This document shows positions 15,136 to 23,839 of a stretch of DNA of 27,142 nt, one piece after another. The notes beneath the pieces were generated by a model. It was not told the DNA's origin. It saw only the letters and a list, made by a program, of their open reading frames with translations, and searched no databases. The DNA is from DATHGT01 sp035317605 (lineage in GTDB: Bacteria; Methylomirabilota; Methylomirabilia; Rokubacteriales; CSP1-6): NCBI GenBank assembly GCA_035317605.1, contig DATHGT010000218.1, positions 1 to 27,142 on the forward strand, in the 5' to 3' direction. Both the position numbers and the translations under genes were made by a program. How positions within the stretch are numbered: the first letter of the stretch is position 1; every line of letters begins with the position of its first letter.

Positions 15136-15501
15136 TTGCACGAGATTCTTCTCGTCGAAGACAATTTTGACGCCCGCGAGACGCTGCGGCTCCTGCTCGA
15201 GCTGGAGGGCCATCGGGTGGCCACCGCGGAGACGGGGGAGCGCGCCATCGAGTTGGCCCTTCAGAAATCGTTCACGGTCGCGCTGATCGACATCGGCCTG
15301 CCCGACGTCGACGGCTACCAAGTGGCGCGCCGCATCCGGGCCAGCAGTGCGGGAGAGCACATTCGTCTCGTCGCTCTCACCGGATACGGTCAACCCGAAG
15401 ATGTCCGCCGCGCGCTGGCCGCCGGGTTCAACGCCCACGTCGTCAAGCCCGTCGACCCCGACGCCCTCACCAAGACCCTCTCCGACCTCACCCAGAACTA
15501 G
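15136..15501 (+). CDS. Stand-alone response regulator receiver domain
   Basis: A 121-residue CheY-like receiver without an output domain. The acidic pair is E8-D9, the phospho-acceptor Asp52 lies in LIDIGLPDVDG, T82 in ALTGYG is the switch residue, and K104 in VVKPVD completes the site. The start must be the TTG at 15136, because a TGA lies in frame at 15127; no classic ribosome binding site is visible. The sequence is of the kind usually fused to hybrid histidine kinases, so it may be a detached receiver or a phospho-relay shuttle. No kinase is in the window. Confidence 0.85.
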   Translation: MHEILLVEDNFDARETLRLLLELEGHRVATAETGERAIELALQKSFTVALIDIGLPDVDGYQVARRIRASSAGEHIRLVALTGYGQPEDVRRALAAGFNAHVVKPVDPDALTKTLSDLTQN

Positions 15502-15503
15502 CG

Positions 15504-15543
15504 GCGACGGTTCGAGCCCGGAAGCGTCGCAAGGGCGAAGCCC
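15504..15543. terminator. Weak paired hairpins between convergent genes
   Basis: GCGACG/CGTCGC (15504-15530, 15-nt loop) and GGGC/GCCC (15533-15543) lie between the receiver and hydrolase stops. They are possible bidirectional terminators with weak support. Confidence 0.25.
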
Positions 15544-15554
15544 CCCTCCGTCAA

Positions 15555-16607
15555 TTACCAGTGGATCGTCTGGCCTGGACGGAGGAGCGCGATGTGATCG
15601 TCCAGGCCGCGGCGGAGGGCTTCGCGCTGGAGGCGCTCCGGGGGTTCCTGGAAGGGCTCGCGGTTCAGCTCGAACGTGCCCCAGTGCATGGGGACCAGCA
15701 GGCGGCCCTTCACGTTCTCGAAGAGCTGGACGGCCTCCTCGGGATTCACGTGATTGGGATGCCGCCGGTCGTACGAGCTGTAGCCGCCGATCGGGATGGC
15801 GGCGACGTCGAAGGGACCGAGGCGATCACCGATCTCCTTGCTGGCTGACCAGTAGCCCGTGTCACCCGCGAAGAAGAGCCGCTTGGTCGGGCTCGCGATC
15901 ACCCACGACGCCCACAGCGTGAGGCTCTGATCGGTGAAGCCCCGGCCCGAGGAGTGCTGAGCGGGCGTGCAGGTGAAGCGCAATCCGCGGAAGTCCTTCG
16001 CCTCCCACCAGTCCAGCTCGACCACGTCGCGCGCTCCGTGATCGAGGAGCCAAGGCTTGAGCCCGAGCGGCACGAAGAACGTGGGAGCGTGGGCGCGGGT
16101 CAGCCGCGTGATCGTGGCGGCGTCGAGGTGATCGTAGTGATCGTGCGAGATCACGACCGCGTGGATGGGGGGAAGATCCTCGAATCGCATCCCCGGCGGG
16201 ACCAGCCGCCGCGGTCCCGCGAACGACAGGGGGCTGGCGCGATCGCTCCAGTTCGGATCGGTGAGGACGTTCACACCGCCGAGCTGGACGAGGAACGTCG
16301 CGTGGCCGATCCAGCTCAGCGTCGGCGCGATTCCGTTGGCGCGGAGCTCCGCGCCGTCGTTCGGCTGCACCGCGGGGGGCGTTCCCCGCGCGGGCCAGCG
16401 CTCGAACGTACGGCCCAGCAGACGCAGCGCGCGGCCGGACATCGAATAGGAGTAGGTCTCGTCGAGGTTGCGGAAGCCCCGCTTGAGATGGTGAGCGAGC
16501 GTGCGGACGGTCGGCGCTTCGGCGGCGGGTGAAGTGAGATCGACGACCAGCACGCTGACCGCGACGAGCACCACGAGGACCACGGACATCCGACGCAACG
16601 ACGACAT
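15555..16607 (-). CDS. Metallo-beta-lactamase fold hydrolase, NAPE-PLD/UlaG-like, exported or anchored
   Basis: A 350-residue protein with an N-terminal hydrophobic segment (about 7-23) that acts as signal anchor or signal peptide. The metal motif is H155-x-H157-x-D159-H160 in SHDHYDHLD, followed by AQHSSGRG, FAGDTGY and MHWGTF, which complete the two-metal site. The domain order and WIGHATFLVQ opening fit the NAPE-PLD/RomA/UlaG branch, which cleaves phosphodiester or lactone substrates; the substrate is unknown. The ATG at 16607 has a weak site, and ATG at residue 7 is an alternative. It diverges from the amidohydrolase. Confidence 0.9.
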   Translation of the reverse strand: MSSLRRMSVVLVVLVAVSVLVVDLTSPAAEAPTVRTLAHHLKRGFRNLDETYSYSMSGRALRLLGRTFERWPARGTPPAVQPNDGAELRANGIAPTLSWIGHATFLVQLGGVNVLTDPNWSDRASPLSFAGPRRLVPPGMRFEDLPPIHAVVISHDHYDHLDAATITRLTRAHAPTFFVPLGLKPWLLDHGARDVVELDWWEAKDFRGLRFTCTPAQHSSGRGFTDQSLTLWASWVIASPTKRLFFAGDTGYWSASKEIGDRLGPFDVAAIPIGGYSSYDRRHPNHVNPEEAVQLFENVKGRLLVPMHWGTFELNREPFQEPPERLQREALRRGLDDHIALLRPGQTIHW

Positions 16608-16657
16608 CCTGCAACTATTTACCCTATCATGCGGCGCAAGCGTTTGTTGACATGGAC

Positions 16658-16684
16658 ATGGGGGGCCCCTGCGGCTCCCCCCAT
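16658..16684. repeat. G6/C6 inverted repeat in divergent region
   Basis: ATGGGGGG (16658-16665) and CCCCCCAT (16677-16684) form a perfect 8-bp stem around 11 bases, followed by another seven-C run. It sits between the divergent hydrolase and amidohydrolase starts. The G6/C6 style recalls the G-tracts at 12196-12221, so both may belong to a dispersed intergenic element. Confidence 0.6.
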
Positions 16685-16764
16685 ACCCCCCCGATCACGT
16701 GAGGCGCGACCGGCGCGCTGCCCATCTGGCGTCCGCCCCCGTAGTACACTCAGCCGACCCGAAC

Positions 16765-17886
16765 ATGTTGTCGCCATCCGTCTCGATCATCGACGCCGAC
16801 GGCCACGTCATGGAGCCGATCGGCATGTGGCAGCGCTGGATCGACCCGGCGTTTCGCGATCGCGCCCCTCGCTTCGTACAGGCGCCCGACGGGCGCGCGC
16901 GCTTCAGCACCGACGGCCATGTCTCGCCGCGCGCGGAGATGCTCAGCGCCGCGATGCTCGCGGCCTTCGCCGAGAACACGCGCCGGCACGTCTTCGAGTA
17001 CATGGAGGCCGGCTACAGCGCGGAATCGCAGGTCCGCGCGCTGGACGCGGGCGGCGTCGAGGTCTCGTTCCTCTATCCGACCCAGGGACTCTACGTGGCG
17101 TCCGTCGACGGCCTCGATCCCGCGCTCGCGCTGGCGATCTGTCGCGCCTACAACGACTGGCTGCTGGACTTCTGCGCGTACGCTCCCGAACGCCTGCGGC
17201 CGGTGGGCATGCTGGTCGCGCTCCACGATCCGGCGGCCGCGGTGGCCGAGGCTGCGCGGCTGGCCGATCGCGGGGTGCGCGCGATCTTCGTGCGGCCGAA
17301 CCCGATCGCGGGCCGGATGCTCGGCGATCCCGCGTACGAGCCGCTGTGGACGGAGTGCGAGCGCCGCGGGCTCGCCGTCGGCGTCCACGAGGGCGTCGGC
17401 GCCCTGCTCCCGACCGCGGGCGCCGATCGGTTCCGGACCTTCTTCGCGGCCCACGTCGCCTCGCATCCGATGGAGCAGATGCTCGCGATGCTGGCCATGA
17501 TCGAGCGCGGGGTCTTCGAGCGCCATCCGCGGCTACGCGTGGCGTTCCTCGAGTCCGGCTGCGGCTGGCTCCCCTACTGGCTCTGGCGGATGGACGAGCA
17601 CTGGGAGAAGACGCGGGGCATCGCCGGCGAGCCCGAGCTGCCGCTGCGCCCCAGCGACTACGTGCGGCGCCAGTGCTGGATCTCGTGCGAGCCCGACGAG
17701 CCGTATCTGCGCGACGTGATCCACCTGATCGGCGAGGATCGCGTGGTCTTTGCCAGCGATTATCCGCACCCGGATCACGTCTGGCCCGAGACCGTCGAGA
17801 CCATGCGGGCGGCCGATCTGCCCGACACCGCGAAGCGCAAGATCCTCCACGACAACGCCTCGGCGCTCTATAACTTAAAGACCTAG
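16765..17886 (+). CDS. Amidohydrolase_2 family metal-dependent hydrolase/decarboxylase
   Basis: A 373-residue TIM-barrel protein of the amidohydrolase_2 (ACMSD-like) family. The family opening is IIDADGHVMEP, with D12 and H14 as metal ligands. Later motifs are GVHEGVG, FLESGCGWLPYWLWRMDEH and FASDYPHPDH, the last with the conserved catalytic Asp. Relatives decarboxylate or hydrolyse aromatic acids and their ring-cleavage products. ATG at 16765 is chosen because homology begins there; the upstream extension from 16699 is low-complexity, and no good ribosome binding site is visible. Its stop shares the CTAG bases with the convergent regulator stop. Confidence 0.88.
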   Translation: MLSPSVSIIDADGHVMEPIGMWQRWIDPAFRDRAPRFVQAPDGRARFSTDGHVSPRAEMLSAAMLAAFAENTRRHVFEYMEAGYSAESQVRALDAGGVEVSFLYPTQGLYVASVDGLDPALALAICRAYNDWLLDFCAYAPERLRPVGMLVALHDPAAAVAEAARLADRGVRAIFVRPNPIAGRMLGDPAYEPLWTECERRGLAVGVHEGVGALLPTAGADRFRTFFAAHVASHPMEQMLAMLAMIERGVFERHPRLRVAFLESGCGWLPYWLWRMDEHWEKTRGIAGEPELPLRPSDYVRRQCWISCEPDEPYLRDVIHLIGEDRVVFASDYPHPDHVWPETVETMRAADLPDTAKRKILHDNASALYNLKT

Positions 17887-18722
17887 AGCTTCGCCAGCGC
17901 CTGCTCCGTCGCTTCGTCGGCGGGGAAGAAGCACTCGATCCGCAGCTCGTGCAGGGTGATGTCGTACGGGGTGCCGAGACTGGCCAGGAGCGTGAAGAAC
18001 TGCAGGCGGGTGTCGCCCTTCACGAGGTCGATCACCAGGAACGGCGCGGTCGACGCGTCGAGATCGAGCGATTGCCAGCGGCGGGGCACGTCGGGATAGG
18101 AGAGCAGCTCGTCGAGCAGTCGCCGGGTCTCGGCGTCGCCGGTGCGCAGAAAATCACGGTGGAGCCACTGGATGAACGCGGCGGCCACCGCCTCCCAGTT
18201 GGCGATGAAGGGGCGCAGCGCCTTGGGATGGTAGCTGAGCCGCATGGCGTTGGGCGGCCCCAGCGATTCGATCGCGCCAGGGTCGAGGAAGAGTCCCATC
18301 ACGCGTCCCATGGCCTCGTTGGTCTTGAGGATGTTCCAGTGGCGATCGAGCACGATGGCGGGATAGGGCTCTTGCTGGCGCAGCATGAAGTCGAAGGCCC
18401 GGCGTGCCTGGGCCATCTCGGGCGCCTCCAGCGCGGTCTCGTGATAGATCGGCGCGTAGCCGGCGGTGGTCAGCAGCTCGTTGCGCCCGCGCAGCGGCAC
18501 CTCCAGCGTGCGGGCCAGCAGCAGCAGCATCTCGCGGCTGGGCTGGGCGCGGCCGGTCTCGAGGAAGCTCAGGTGCCGCGTGGAGATCTCCGCCTCCAGG
18601 GCCAGGCTGAGCTGACTCATCCGCCGGCGCTCGCGCCACTGCTTGATGAGCGCGCCCAGCGGGCTCGCCGTCCCCCCGCGTGCTTGCCGCCTCTCGCCGT
18701 CCCCGCCCTTCACAGCCGACAC
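17883..18722 (-). CDS. XRE-family regulator with MmyB-like ligand domain
   Basis: A 279-residue transcription regulator. Residues about 22-78 are an HTH_XRE domain (LGALIKQWRERRRMSQLSLA onwards, with FLETGRAQPS). Residues about 105-265 resemble the MmyB-like ligand-binding domain, with AIVLDRHWNILKTN and a C-terminal HELRIECFFPAD. Such proteins bind small acyl or lipid ligands and repress or activate nearby genes. The start is GTG at 18722; a second GTG lies three codons on. It follows the amino acid permease by 40 bp on the same strand, so it may regulate that transporter (inference). Confidence 0.9.
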   Translation of the reverse strand: MSAVKGGDGERRQARGGTASPLGALIKQWRERRRMSQLSLALEAEISTRHLSFLETGRAQPSREMLLLLARTLEVPLRGRNELLTTAGYAPIYHETALEAPEMAQARRAFDFMLRQQEPYPAIVLDRHWNILKTNEAMGRVMGLFLDPGAIESLGPPNAMRLSYHPKALRPFIANWEAVAAAFIQWLHRDFLRTGDAETRRLLDELLSYPDVPRRWQSLDLDASTAPFLVIDLVKGDTRLQFFTLLASLGTPYDITLHELRIECFFPADEATEQALAKL

Positions 18723-18762
18723 TATAGCCGGGTGTCGTCGGACCCCGACATTACCTCCGACG

Positions 18763-20382
18763 TCATGAACTCCTGGGTCCTCGGAAGTGGTGGCGCGCGG
18801 TGAGACGCCAGTAGGCGGCGAGGCCCGCCCCCATCGCGATCATCGTCCACAGGACCAGCTCGTTGGGGGGCAGGACGAAGACCACGGTGATCACCACGAT
18901 CCACACGATGGCGATCGCGTTGACCAGCGGTGCCCAGCGGCCGAGGTTCCAGGGCGCCCGCTCGCCGGTGACGAACTCGCCGCGCCGGCGCCGACGGTTA
19001 CGAAAATTGAGCCAGATGGGAATGCCGTAGGCGAGATAGAGCGCGATCGTGCTGATCGACGTCACCACCGAGTAGGCCGCCGCGTAGAGACAGATGAGCA
19101 CCGCGAGCGCGCTGGTGACGAGCGTGGCCGCCACCGGCGCGCCGGTGACCGCGTTGACCCGCTTGAGCACGCGCGCGCCGGGCATCCCGTCGTCGCGGGC
19201 GAAGGCGTACCACATCCGTCCCATCGAGGTGATCGAGGCCAGGCCGCAGAGCCACATGGCGCCGCCGATGACGACGGCGACGGCGTGCGCCCACACCGTG
19301 GCGAGGTTCGCGTACACGACGTAGAGCACGGGGTACGCGTCGTTGGCGGTCCTGGCCACGTCGCCACCGGGAATGCACCAGGTGAAGATCAGCAGCATCA
19401 CGTAGCCGACGACCGCCGACACCGCGACCGAGAGAAAGATCCCCCACGCGGAATTCAGCCGCGCCATCGTGGTTTCTTCGGCCACGTGGGCGGAGGCGTC
19501 GTAGCCGGTGTACGTCCACTGGGCCTGCAGCAGGGCCAGCACGAAGGCAAGCGCGAACGGCGCCCCCGCGTAGAGATCGCGCAGCGCCGGCACCAGGGCG
19601 AACAGCGGCGAGGGCAGCTTCAGCTCGCCGATGACGAGGGCCGGCGCCGATCGCCCACCGAAATCGGCCGAGGCCGCCTCCAGCGGACTCACCACCGTGC
19701 CCGCCTGGAAGAGAAACCCGAGCGGGTTGTGGTGACGGCCGAACGCCGCGAGCAGGAGCGCGATCACCAGGACGCCGCCGATGTGCCACCACACGCTGAG
19801 ATCGTTGAGCCGCGCGGTGAGTCGGATGCCGCGGGCGTTGATCCAGACCTGCGGCACCATGAGCAGCGCCATCACGAACACCTGAAAGTACCAGCCGGTG
19901 AGCGAGCCGAACACGGGCACGGTGGCCTCGCTGGACAGACCGAAGATGCGGGTGACGGCGCCGATCACGTAGATCGCCGCGGCCACGTTGATGCCGGCGG
20001 TGATCGTGACCTGGCCGATCATGTTGAGCCACGCCGTCAGCCACGCCCACGTGCGTCCACCCAGCCGGAACGCCCAGAAGTAGAGCCCGCCCGCGGTGGG
20101 ATACGCCGAGGCGAGCTCGGCCATCGACGCCGCCACGCAGAGTGTCAGCACGCTGACGAGCGGCCAGCCCACCGAATTGACGATGGGCCCCGCGAACTTG
20201 AGCCCGTAGCCGTAGAGCAGGACGGCGCCGGTGAGGACGGAGATGATCGAGAACGAGATCGCGAAGTTCGAAAACCCGCCCATCTCGCGGAAGAGCTGCT
20301 GCGCGTAGCCGAGGCGCTCGAGGTCGCGGATGTCCTGCTGGACGATCTCCTCGCGGCTCGGGCGCGCTGAACGTGGAGTCAT
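18763..20382 (-). CDS. APC superfamily amino acid/amine permease (ACT/GABA-choline branch)
   Basis: A 539-residue integral membrane transporter with about 12 hydrophobic helices. The first helix region MGGFSNFAISFSIISVLTG is typical of the amino acid-choline transporter branch, as are LASAYPTAGGLYFW and the TGYDASAHVAEET substrate/helix motif. It would take up amino acids, GABA or related amines by proton or cation symport; the substrate is undetermined. ATG at 20382 is preferred to the upstream in-frame start at 20421, which adds 13 unconserved residues; neither has a strong ribosome binding site. The regulator gene follows by 40 bp. Confidence 0.92.
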   Translation of the reverse strand: MTPRSARPSREEIVQQDIRDLERLGYAQQLFREMGGFSNFAISFSIISVLTGAVLLYGYGLKFAGPIVNSVGWPLVSVLTLCVAASMAELASAYPTAGGLYFWAFRLGGRTWAWLTAWLNMIGQVTITAGINVAAAIYVIGAVTRIFGLSSEATVPVFGSLTGWYFQVFVMALLMVPQVWINARGIRLTARLNDLSVWWHIGGVLVIALLLAAFGRHHNPLGFLFQAGTVVSPLEAASADFGGRSAPALVIGELKLPSPLFALVPALRDLYAGAPFALAFVLALLQAQWTYTGYDASAHVAEETTMARLNSAWGIFLSVAVSAVVGYVMLLIFTWCIPGGDVARTANDAYPVLYVVYANLATVWAHAVAVVIGGAMWLCGLASITSMGRMWYAFARDDGMPGARVLKRVNAVTGAPVAATLVTSALAVLICLYAAAYSVVTSISTIALYLAYGIPIWLNFRNRRRRRGEFVTGERAPWNLGRWAPLVNAIAIVWIVVITVVFVLPPNELVLWTMIAMGAGLAAYWRLTARHHFRGPRSS

Positions 20383-20444
20383 CGGCGGGCCGAGCCTAAC
20401 GAGGTCGCCCGATTCTTGCAACAGCTACTCGCGGGAGGTGAATC

Positions 20445-20639
20445 ATGAAGCCACGTGCCCGGCCGGTACGCCCTCGCCGCCGTGACATCAAACCGATCCC
20501 GCCCGTCGGGCCCTCGGGCGACACCGACGTGCGCCCGATCAAGGGCAAGACCACACGCGACTACGACCCCGGCGTGCCTCCGGTCAAGCGCAATCCGTGG
20601 CAGGACGAGGGCGAAGGCGAGCCCGAAACAAACGGTTGA
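20445..20639 (+). CDS. Small basic, proline-rich protein, unknown
   Basis: A 64-residue protein preceded by a strong GGGAGGTGA at about 5 nt, which is the main reason to accept it. It is rich in Pro, Arg and Lys at the N-terminus and Asp/Glu at the C-terminus, with no Cys and no membrane segment, so it is probably disordered. I do not recognise a family. It lies 32 bp before the DUF993 gene on the same strand and may be co-transcribed with it. Confidence 0.68.
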   Translation: MKPRARPVRPRRRDIKPIPPVGPSGDTDVRPIKGKTTRDYDPGVPPVKRNPWQDEGEGEPETNG

Positions 20640-20671
20640 AGACAGGCGGCGCCCGACTACGATAGGGAGCC

Positions 20672-21823
20672 ATGACACCCCTCGTGCTCCCCCGCGCCGA
20701 CGGTACGCTGACCCCCTACGTCCCGACCCGGGCCACCGGGTTCCCCGTGACGAGCGAGCCCATCACGAGCCGGATCGGCTACGCGGCGGTCCACGTCGTG
20801 TGCGATCCGCTGGCCGACAACGATCCGACCCTCGACGTCGCGATCGACTGGGAGGCCACGCTCGCGTATCGGCGCTATCTCTGGTCGCTCGGGCTCGCCG
20901 TGGCCGAGGCCATGGACACGGCCCAGCGCGGGATGGGGCTCCCGTGGTCGGCCGCGAAGGAGCTGATCCGCCGCTCGGTGGCGGAGGCGCGCACGATTCC
21001 CGGCGCTCGTCTCGCGTCCGGCGCGGGCACCGATGATCTCGCTCCGGCTCCCGGCGTGACGCTGGCCGACGTCGAGGCGGCCTACGAGGAGCAGTGCGCG
21101 TTCATCGAAGGGGTGGGCGGACGCGTGATCCTCATGGCCAGTCGCGCGCTGGCCGCCTGCGCGCGCGGCCCCGAAGACTACGCCAAGGTGTACGGGCGCA
21201 TCCTCTCGCAGGTGCGCGAGCCCGTCATCATCCACTGGCTCGGCGACATGTTCGATCCCGCGCTCGCCGGATACTGGGGCTCGCCGGACATGGATCAGGC
21301 GACCGAGACCTGCCTGGCCGTCCTGCACGAGCACGCCGCCAGGATCGACGGCATCAAGATCTCGCTGCTCGATCAGCGGCGTGAGATCGCCATGCGCGCG
21401 CGACTGCCGCGCGGTGTGCGCATGTACACGGGCGATGACTTCGACTACCCGACGACCATTCGCGGCGGCAGCGACGCGCTGCTCGGAATCTTCGACGTGA
21501 TCGCCCCCGCCGCGGCGGCGGCGCTCCGCGCCCTGGATGCCGGCGACCTCGAGCGTTACGAGGCGATCCTCGCGCCCACGCTGCCGCTCTCCCGCCACGT
21601 GTTCAAGGCGCCCACGCGCTTCTACAAGACCGGCGTGGTGTTCGCCGCGTATCTGAACGGACACCAGTCGCACTTCCACCTCGTCGGCGGCCTGCAGAGC
21701 GCCCGCTCGGTCGTCCACCTGGTCGAGCTGTTCGTGCTCGCCGATCGCGCCGGCATCCTGCGCGATCCGGAGCTGGCCGCCGACCGCATGCGCCGGGTCC
21801 TCGCCCTGGCCGGCATTGCGTAG
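20672..21823 (+). CDS. DUF993 family protein, dihydrodipicolinate synthase-like TIM barrel
   Basis: A 383-residue protein of the DUF993 family, which is related to class I aldolases of the DapA superfamily. Seen here are an early DVAIDWEATLAYRRYLWSLG segment, REPVIIHWLGDMFDPALAGYWG, and K229 in RIDGIKISLLD, which sits where DapA keeps its Schiff-base lysine. The C-terminal SRHVFKAPTRFYKTGVVFAAYLNGHQ is a conserved block of the family. It may perform an aldol or retro-aldol reaction on a keto-acid, but no substrate is known. GGGAG lies about 3-8 nt before the ATG. Confidence 0.88.
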   Translation: MTPLVLPRADGTLTPYVPTRATGFPVTSEPITSRIGYAAVHVVCDPLADNDPTLDVAIDWEATLAYRRYLWSLGLAVAEAMDTAQRGMGLPWSAAKELIRRSVAEARTIPGARLASGAGTDDLAPAPGVTLADVEAAYEEQCAFIEGVGGRVILMASRALAACARGPEDYAKVYGRILSQVREPVIIHWLGDMFDPALAGYWGSPDMDQATETCLAVLHEHAARIDGIKISLLDQRREIAMRARLPRGVRMYTGDDFDYPTTIRGGSDALLGIFDVIAPAAAAALRALDAGDLERYEAILAPTLPLSRHVFKAPTRFYKTGVVFAAYLNGHQSHFHLVGGLQSARSVVHLVELFVLADRAGILRDPELAADRMRRVLALAGIA

Positions 21824-21906
21824 CTCGGCGCGGGGCGCTCCTCGCGCGCTGCCCGGGAACGTGTAGACTACCGTCCGCACCTATCATTCGACCCGGGGAG
21901 GGTTCC

Positions 21907-22665
21907 ATGCGCCGAGCCACGATCGCTGTCTCCTTCCTCGCCCTGCTCGCGTCGGTCGCCACGCCGCGTCCGGCCCCGGCCGAGACCGTGAAGTGCACCC
22001 CCGTCACGGCGCTGCCCGCCGTCATCACCGGCGAGGGTATCCACTGCTTGACGGCGGACCTGACCACCACCATGACCACGGGCGCGGCCATCTTCATCAA
22101 GGCGAACAACGTGGTGCTCGACCTCAACGGCTTCAGCCTCATCGGCCTGGCCGGAACCGGGACGCAGGCGCGCGGGATCGTCGCCAGCCAGCAGGAGAAC
22201 GTCACCGTCAAGAACGGAACGATCCGCGGCTTCATGATCGGCGTCAACTTCGGCGGCAGCCAGTCCAGGGGATTCGTGGTCGAGGACATTCGCGCCGATC
22301 GGAACACGCGGAACGGCATCGAGGTCGGGGGCTTCGGCAGCGTGGTCCGTCGCAACCACGTCGTGTCGACCGGCGGCTCGACGTTCGGCAACATCAACGT
22401 GACGGTGCACGGCATCTTCGTGACCGGCGTCGGTCCGCGCGTCATCGACAACGACGTGATCGACACCGTGAAGCAGGGCACCGGGCAGTCCCGAGGGATC
22501 ATCCTCTCGACGGTGACGGACGGCTTCGCCGTGAACAACCGAGTGAGCGGCGCGGACGTTGGCATCCTGATCTCGCCGAACAGCACGGGCAAGTACCGGG
22601 ACAACCTCACCCTGGGGGTGGCCACGCCGTACGTCGGCGGCACCAGCGTCGGCAACAACAACTGA
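21907..22665 (+). CDS. Secreted right-handed beta-helix protein
   Basis: A 252-residue exported protein. The signal peptide covers 1-25, with cleavage expected after PAPA and before Glu-Thr. The mature part has repeated short strand-turn units (NVVLDLNGFSL, NVTVKNGTIRG, VVEDIRADRNTRNGIEV, RVIDNDVID) of the parallel beta-helix (PbH1) kind used in pectate lyase-like and carbohydrate-binding proteins. No catalytic residues are obvious. GGGGAGGG before the ATG is a good ribosome binding site. It probably acts outside the cell or on the surface; the ligand is unknown. Confidence 0.85.
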   Translation: MRRATIAVSFLALLASVATPRPAPAETVKCTPVTALPAVITGEGIHCLTADLTTTMTTGAAIFIKANNVVLDLNGFSLIGLAGTGTQARGIVASQQENVTVKNGTIRGFMIGVNFGGSQSRGFVVEDIRADRNTRNGIEVGGFGSVVRRNHVVSTGGSTFGNINVTVHGIFVTGVGPRVIDNDVIDTVKQGTGQSRGIILSTVTDGFAVNNRVSGADVGILISPNSTGKYRDNLTLGVATPYVGGTSVGNNN

Positions 22666-22679
22666 GGATCGGACGCGGT

Positions 22680-23348
22680 TCAGAGGATCTCGGTGAGCCA
22701 GGCGGAGATGTCGGCGACTTCCTCGGCGCAGACGGAGTGGGGCATCCGGTATTCGTGCCAGGCGATCCGGTAGCCGAGGCCGGCGAGCAGGTCGTGGGCG
22801 TGACGCCCGCGGTCGAGCGGGATCAGCGGGTCGTGGGTGCCGTGGGCCATGAAGATCGGCGTCTCGCGGTTGGCCGGGCTGGCTTCGGCCGCCACCGCGT
22901 CGGCCAGAGGCAGGAAGCACGAGAGGGCCATGATCCCGGCCAGGCGCTGCGCGTGACGCAGGCCCGTGTGAAGCGCCATCGCTCCGCCCTGGGAAAAACC
23001 GGCAAGTACGATCGCTGAGTCGGCCACCCCGCGAGAGCGCTCGCGGTCGATCAGCGCTTCGACCCGGCTCGCCGATTCCCGCACGCCCGCCTCGACCTCG
23101 CGACGGTCGCCGCCGGCCGCGACCACGTCGTACCAGGCGCGCATCACCGCGCCGCCGTTGATCGTCACCGCGCGCATGGGCGCGTGAGGGAACACGAAGC
23201 GCACCGCGAGCGTCTTGGGCAGCTCCAGCTCGGGAACGATGGGCACGAAGTCGTGGCCGTCGGCGCCCAGGCCGTGCAGCCAGATGATCGACGCGCGCGG
23301 CGCCGGCGCGGTCTCGATCTCGATGGTCTCGAGCAGATCGTTCGTCAT
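22680..23348 (-). CDS. Carboxylesterase/phospholipase (alpha/beta hydrolase, PF02230 type)
   Basis: A 222-residue alpha/beta hydrolase of the phospholipase/carboxylesterase family. The oxyanion loop is WLHGLGADGHDF, the nucleophile S119 lies in GFSQGGAM, and D173 (HGTHDPLIP) and H204 (MPHSV) complete the triad. Its length fits the family. It hydrolyses short acyl esters or lysophospholipids in the cytoplasm. It starts at ATG 23348 and is convergent with the beta-helix gene, 14 bp apart, and divergent from the thioesterase gene. Confidence 0.94.
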   Translation of the reverse strand: MTNDLLETIEIETAPAPRASIIWLHGLGADGHDFVPIVPELELPKTLAVRFVFPHAPMRAVTINGGAVMRAWYDVVAAGGDRREVEAGVRESASRVEALIDRERSRGVADSAIVLAGFSQGGAMALHTGLRHAQRLAGIMALSCFLPLADAVAAEASPANRETPIFMAHGTHDPLIPLDRGRHAHDLLAGLGYRIAWHEYRMPHSVCAEEVADISAWLTEIL

Positions 23349-23437
23349 CGGCGGATCGTATCAGGGCTGAGCCGGGACGGTCCACCCATGGCATAAGATG
23401 TCTGTCGCGCGCGGACGACACACGGGAGAGTGCGTGG

Positions 23438-23839
23438 ATGGAGATGGATCTGGCCGCCATGAACGAGCTGTGCAAGGCGACGCTGCCCGAGCTGCTCGGC
23501 CTCCGCTTCACCGAAGCGAGCCAGGATCGCGTGGTGGCGGAGCTCGCCTACCGGGACGCGTTGACGACCATCGGCGGCAGCTTGCACGGCGGCACCCTGA
23601 TGGCGCTGGCCGACACCGTCGGCGCGTTCGCCACCGCGCTGAATCTCCCCGCCGGCGCCACCACGACCACGCTCGAATCCAAGACCAACTTCTTCGCGGC
23701 CGGGCGAGCCGGAGTCGTGCGGGCGGAGTCGACCCCGCTCCATCGCGGCCGGCGCACGATGGTGTGGCAAACGCGCGTCACCGACGAATCCGGACGGCTC
23801 TTGTCGATGACCATCCAGACCCAGATGGTGCTGACGTGA
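23438..23839 (+). CDS. PaaI-type hotdog acyl-CoA thioesterase
   Basis: A 133-residue hotdog-fold thioesterase with the family motif HGGTLMALADT (50-60), where the Asp/Glu region around A57-D59 and G51-G52 form the active site between subunits. Such enzymes hydrolyse aryl- or acyl-CoA, often clearing stalled CoA intermediates of aromatic degradation. GGGAGAG precedes the ATG at 23438. Its stop overlaps the GTG start of the molybdopterin oxidoreductase as GTGA, indicating coupled translation. Confidence 0.92.
   Translation: MEMDLAAMNELCKATLPELLGLRFTEASQDRVVAELAYRDALTTIGGSLHGGTLMALADTVGAFATALNLPAGATTTTLESKTNFFAAGRAGVVRAESTPLHRGRRTMVWQTRVTDESGRLLSMTIQTQMVLT

Noticed and set aside
15504..15530. 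tRNA T-arm-like GGTTCGAGCCC
   Set aside because: No acceptor, D or anticodon arms fit, and the upstream side is the receiver gene. It is at most a hairpin loop.
18787..20370. Plus-strand 527-codon frame
   Set aside because: It is antisense to the permease, whose membrane helices and APC motifs are clear.
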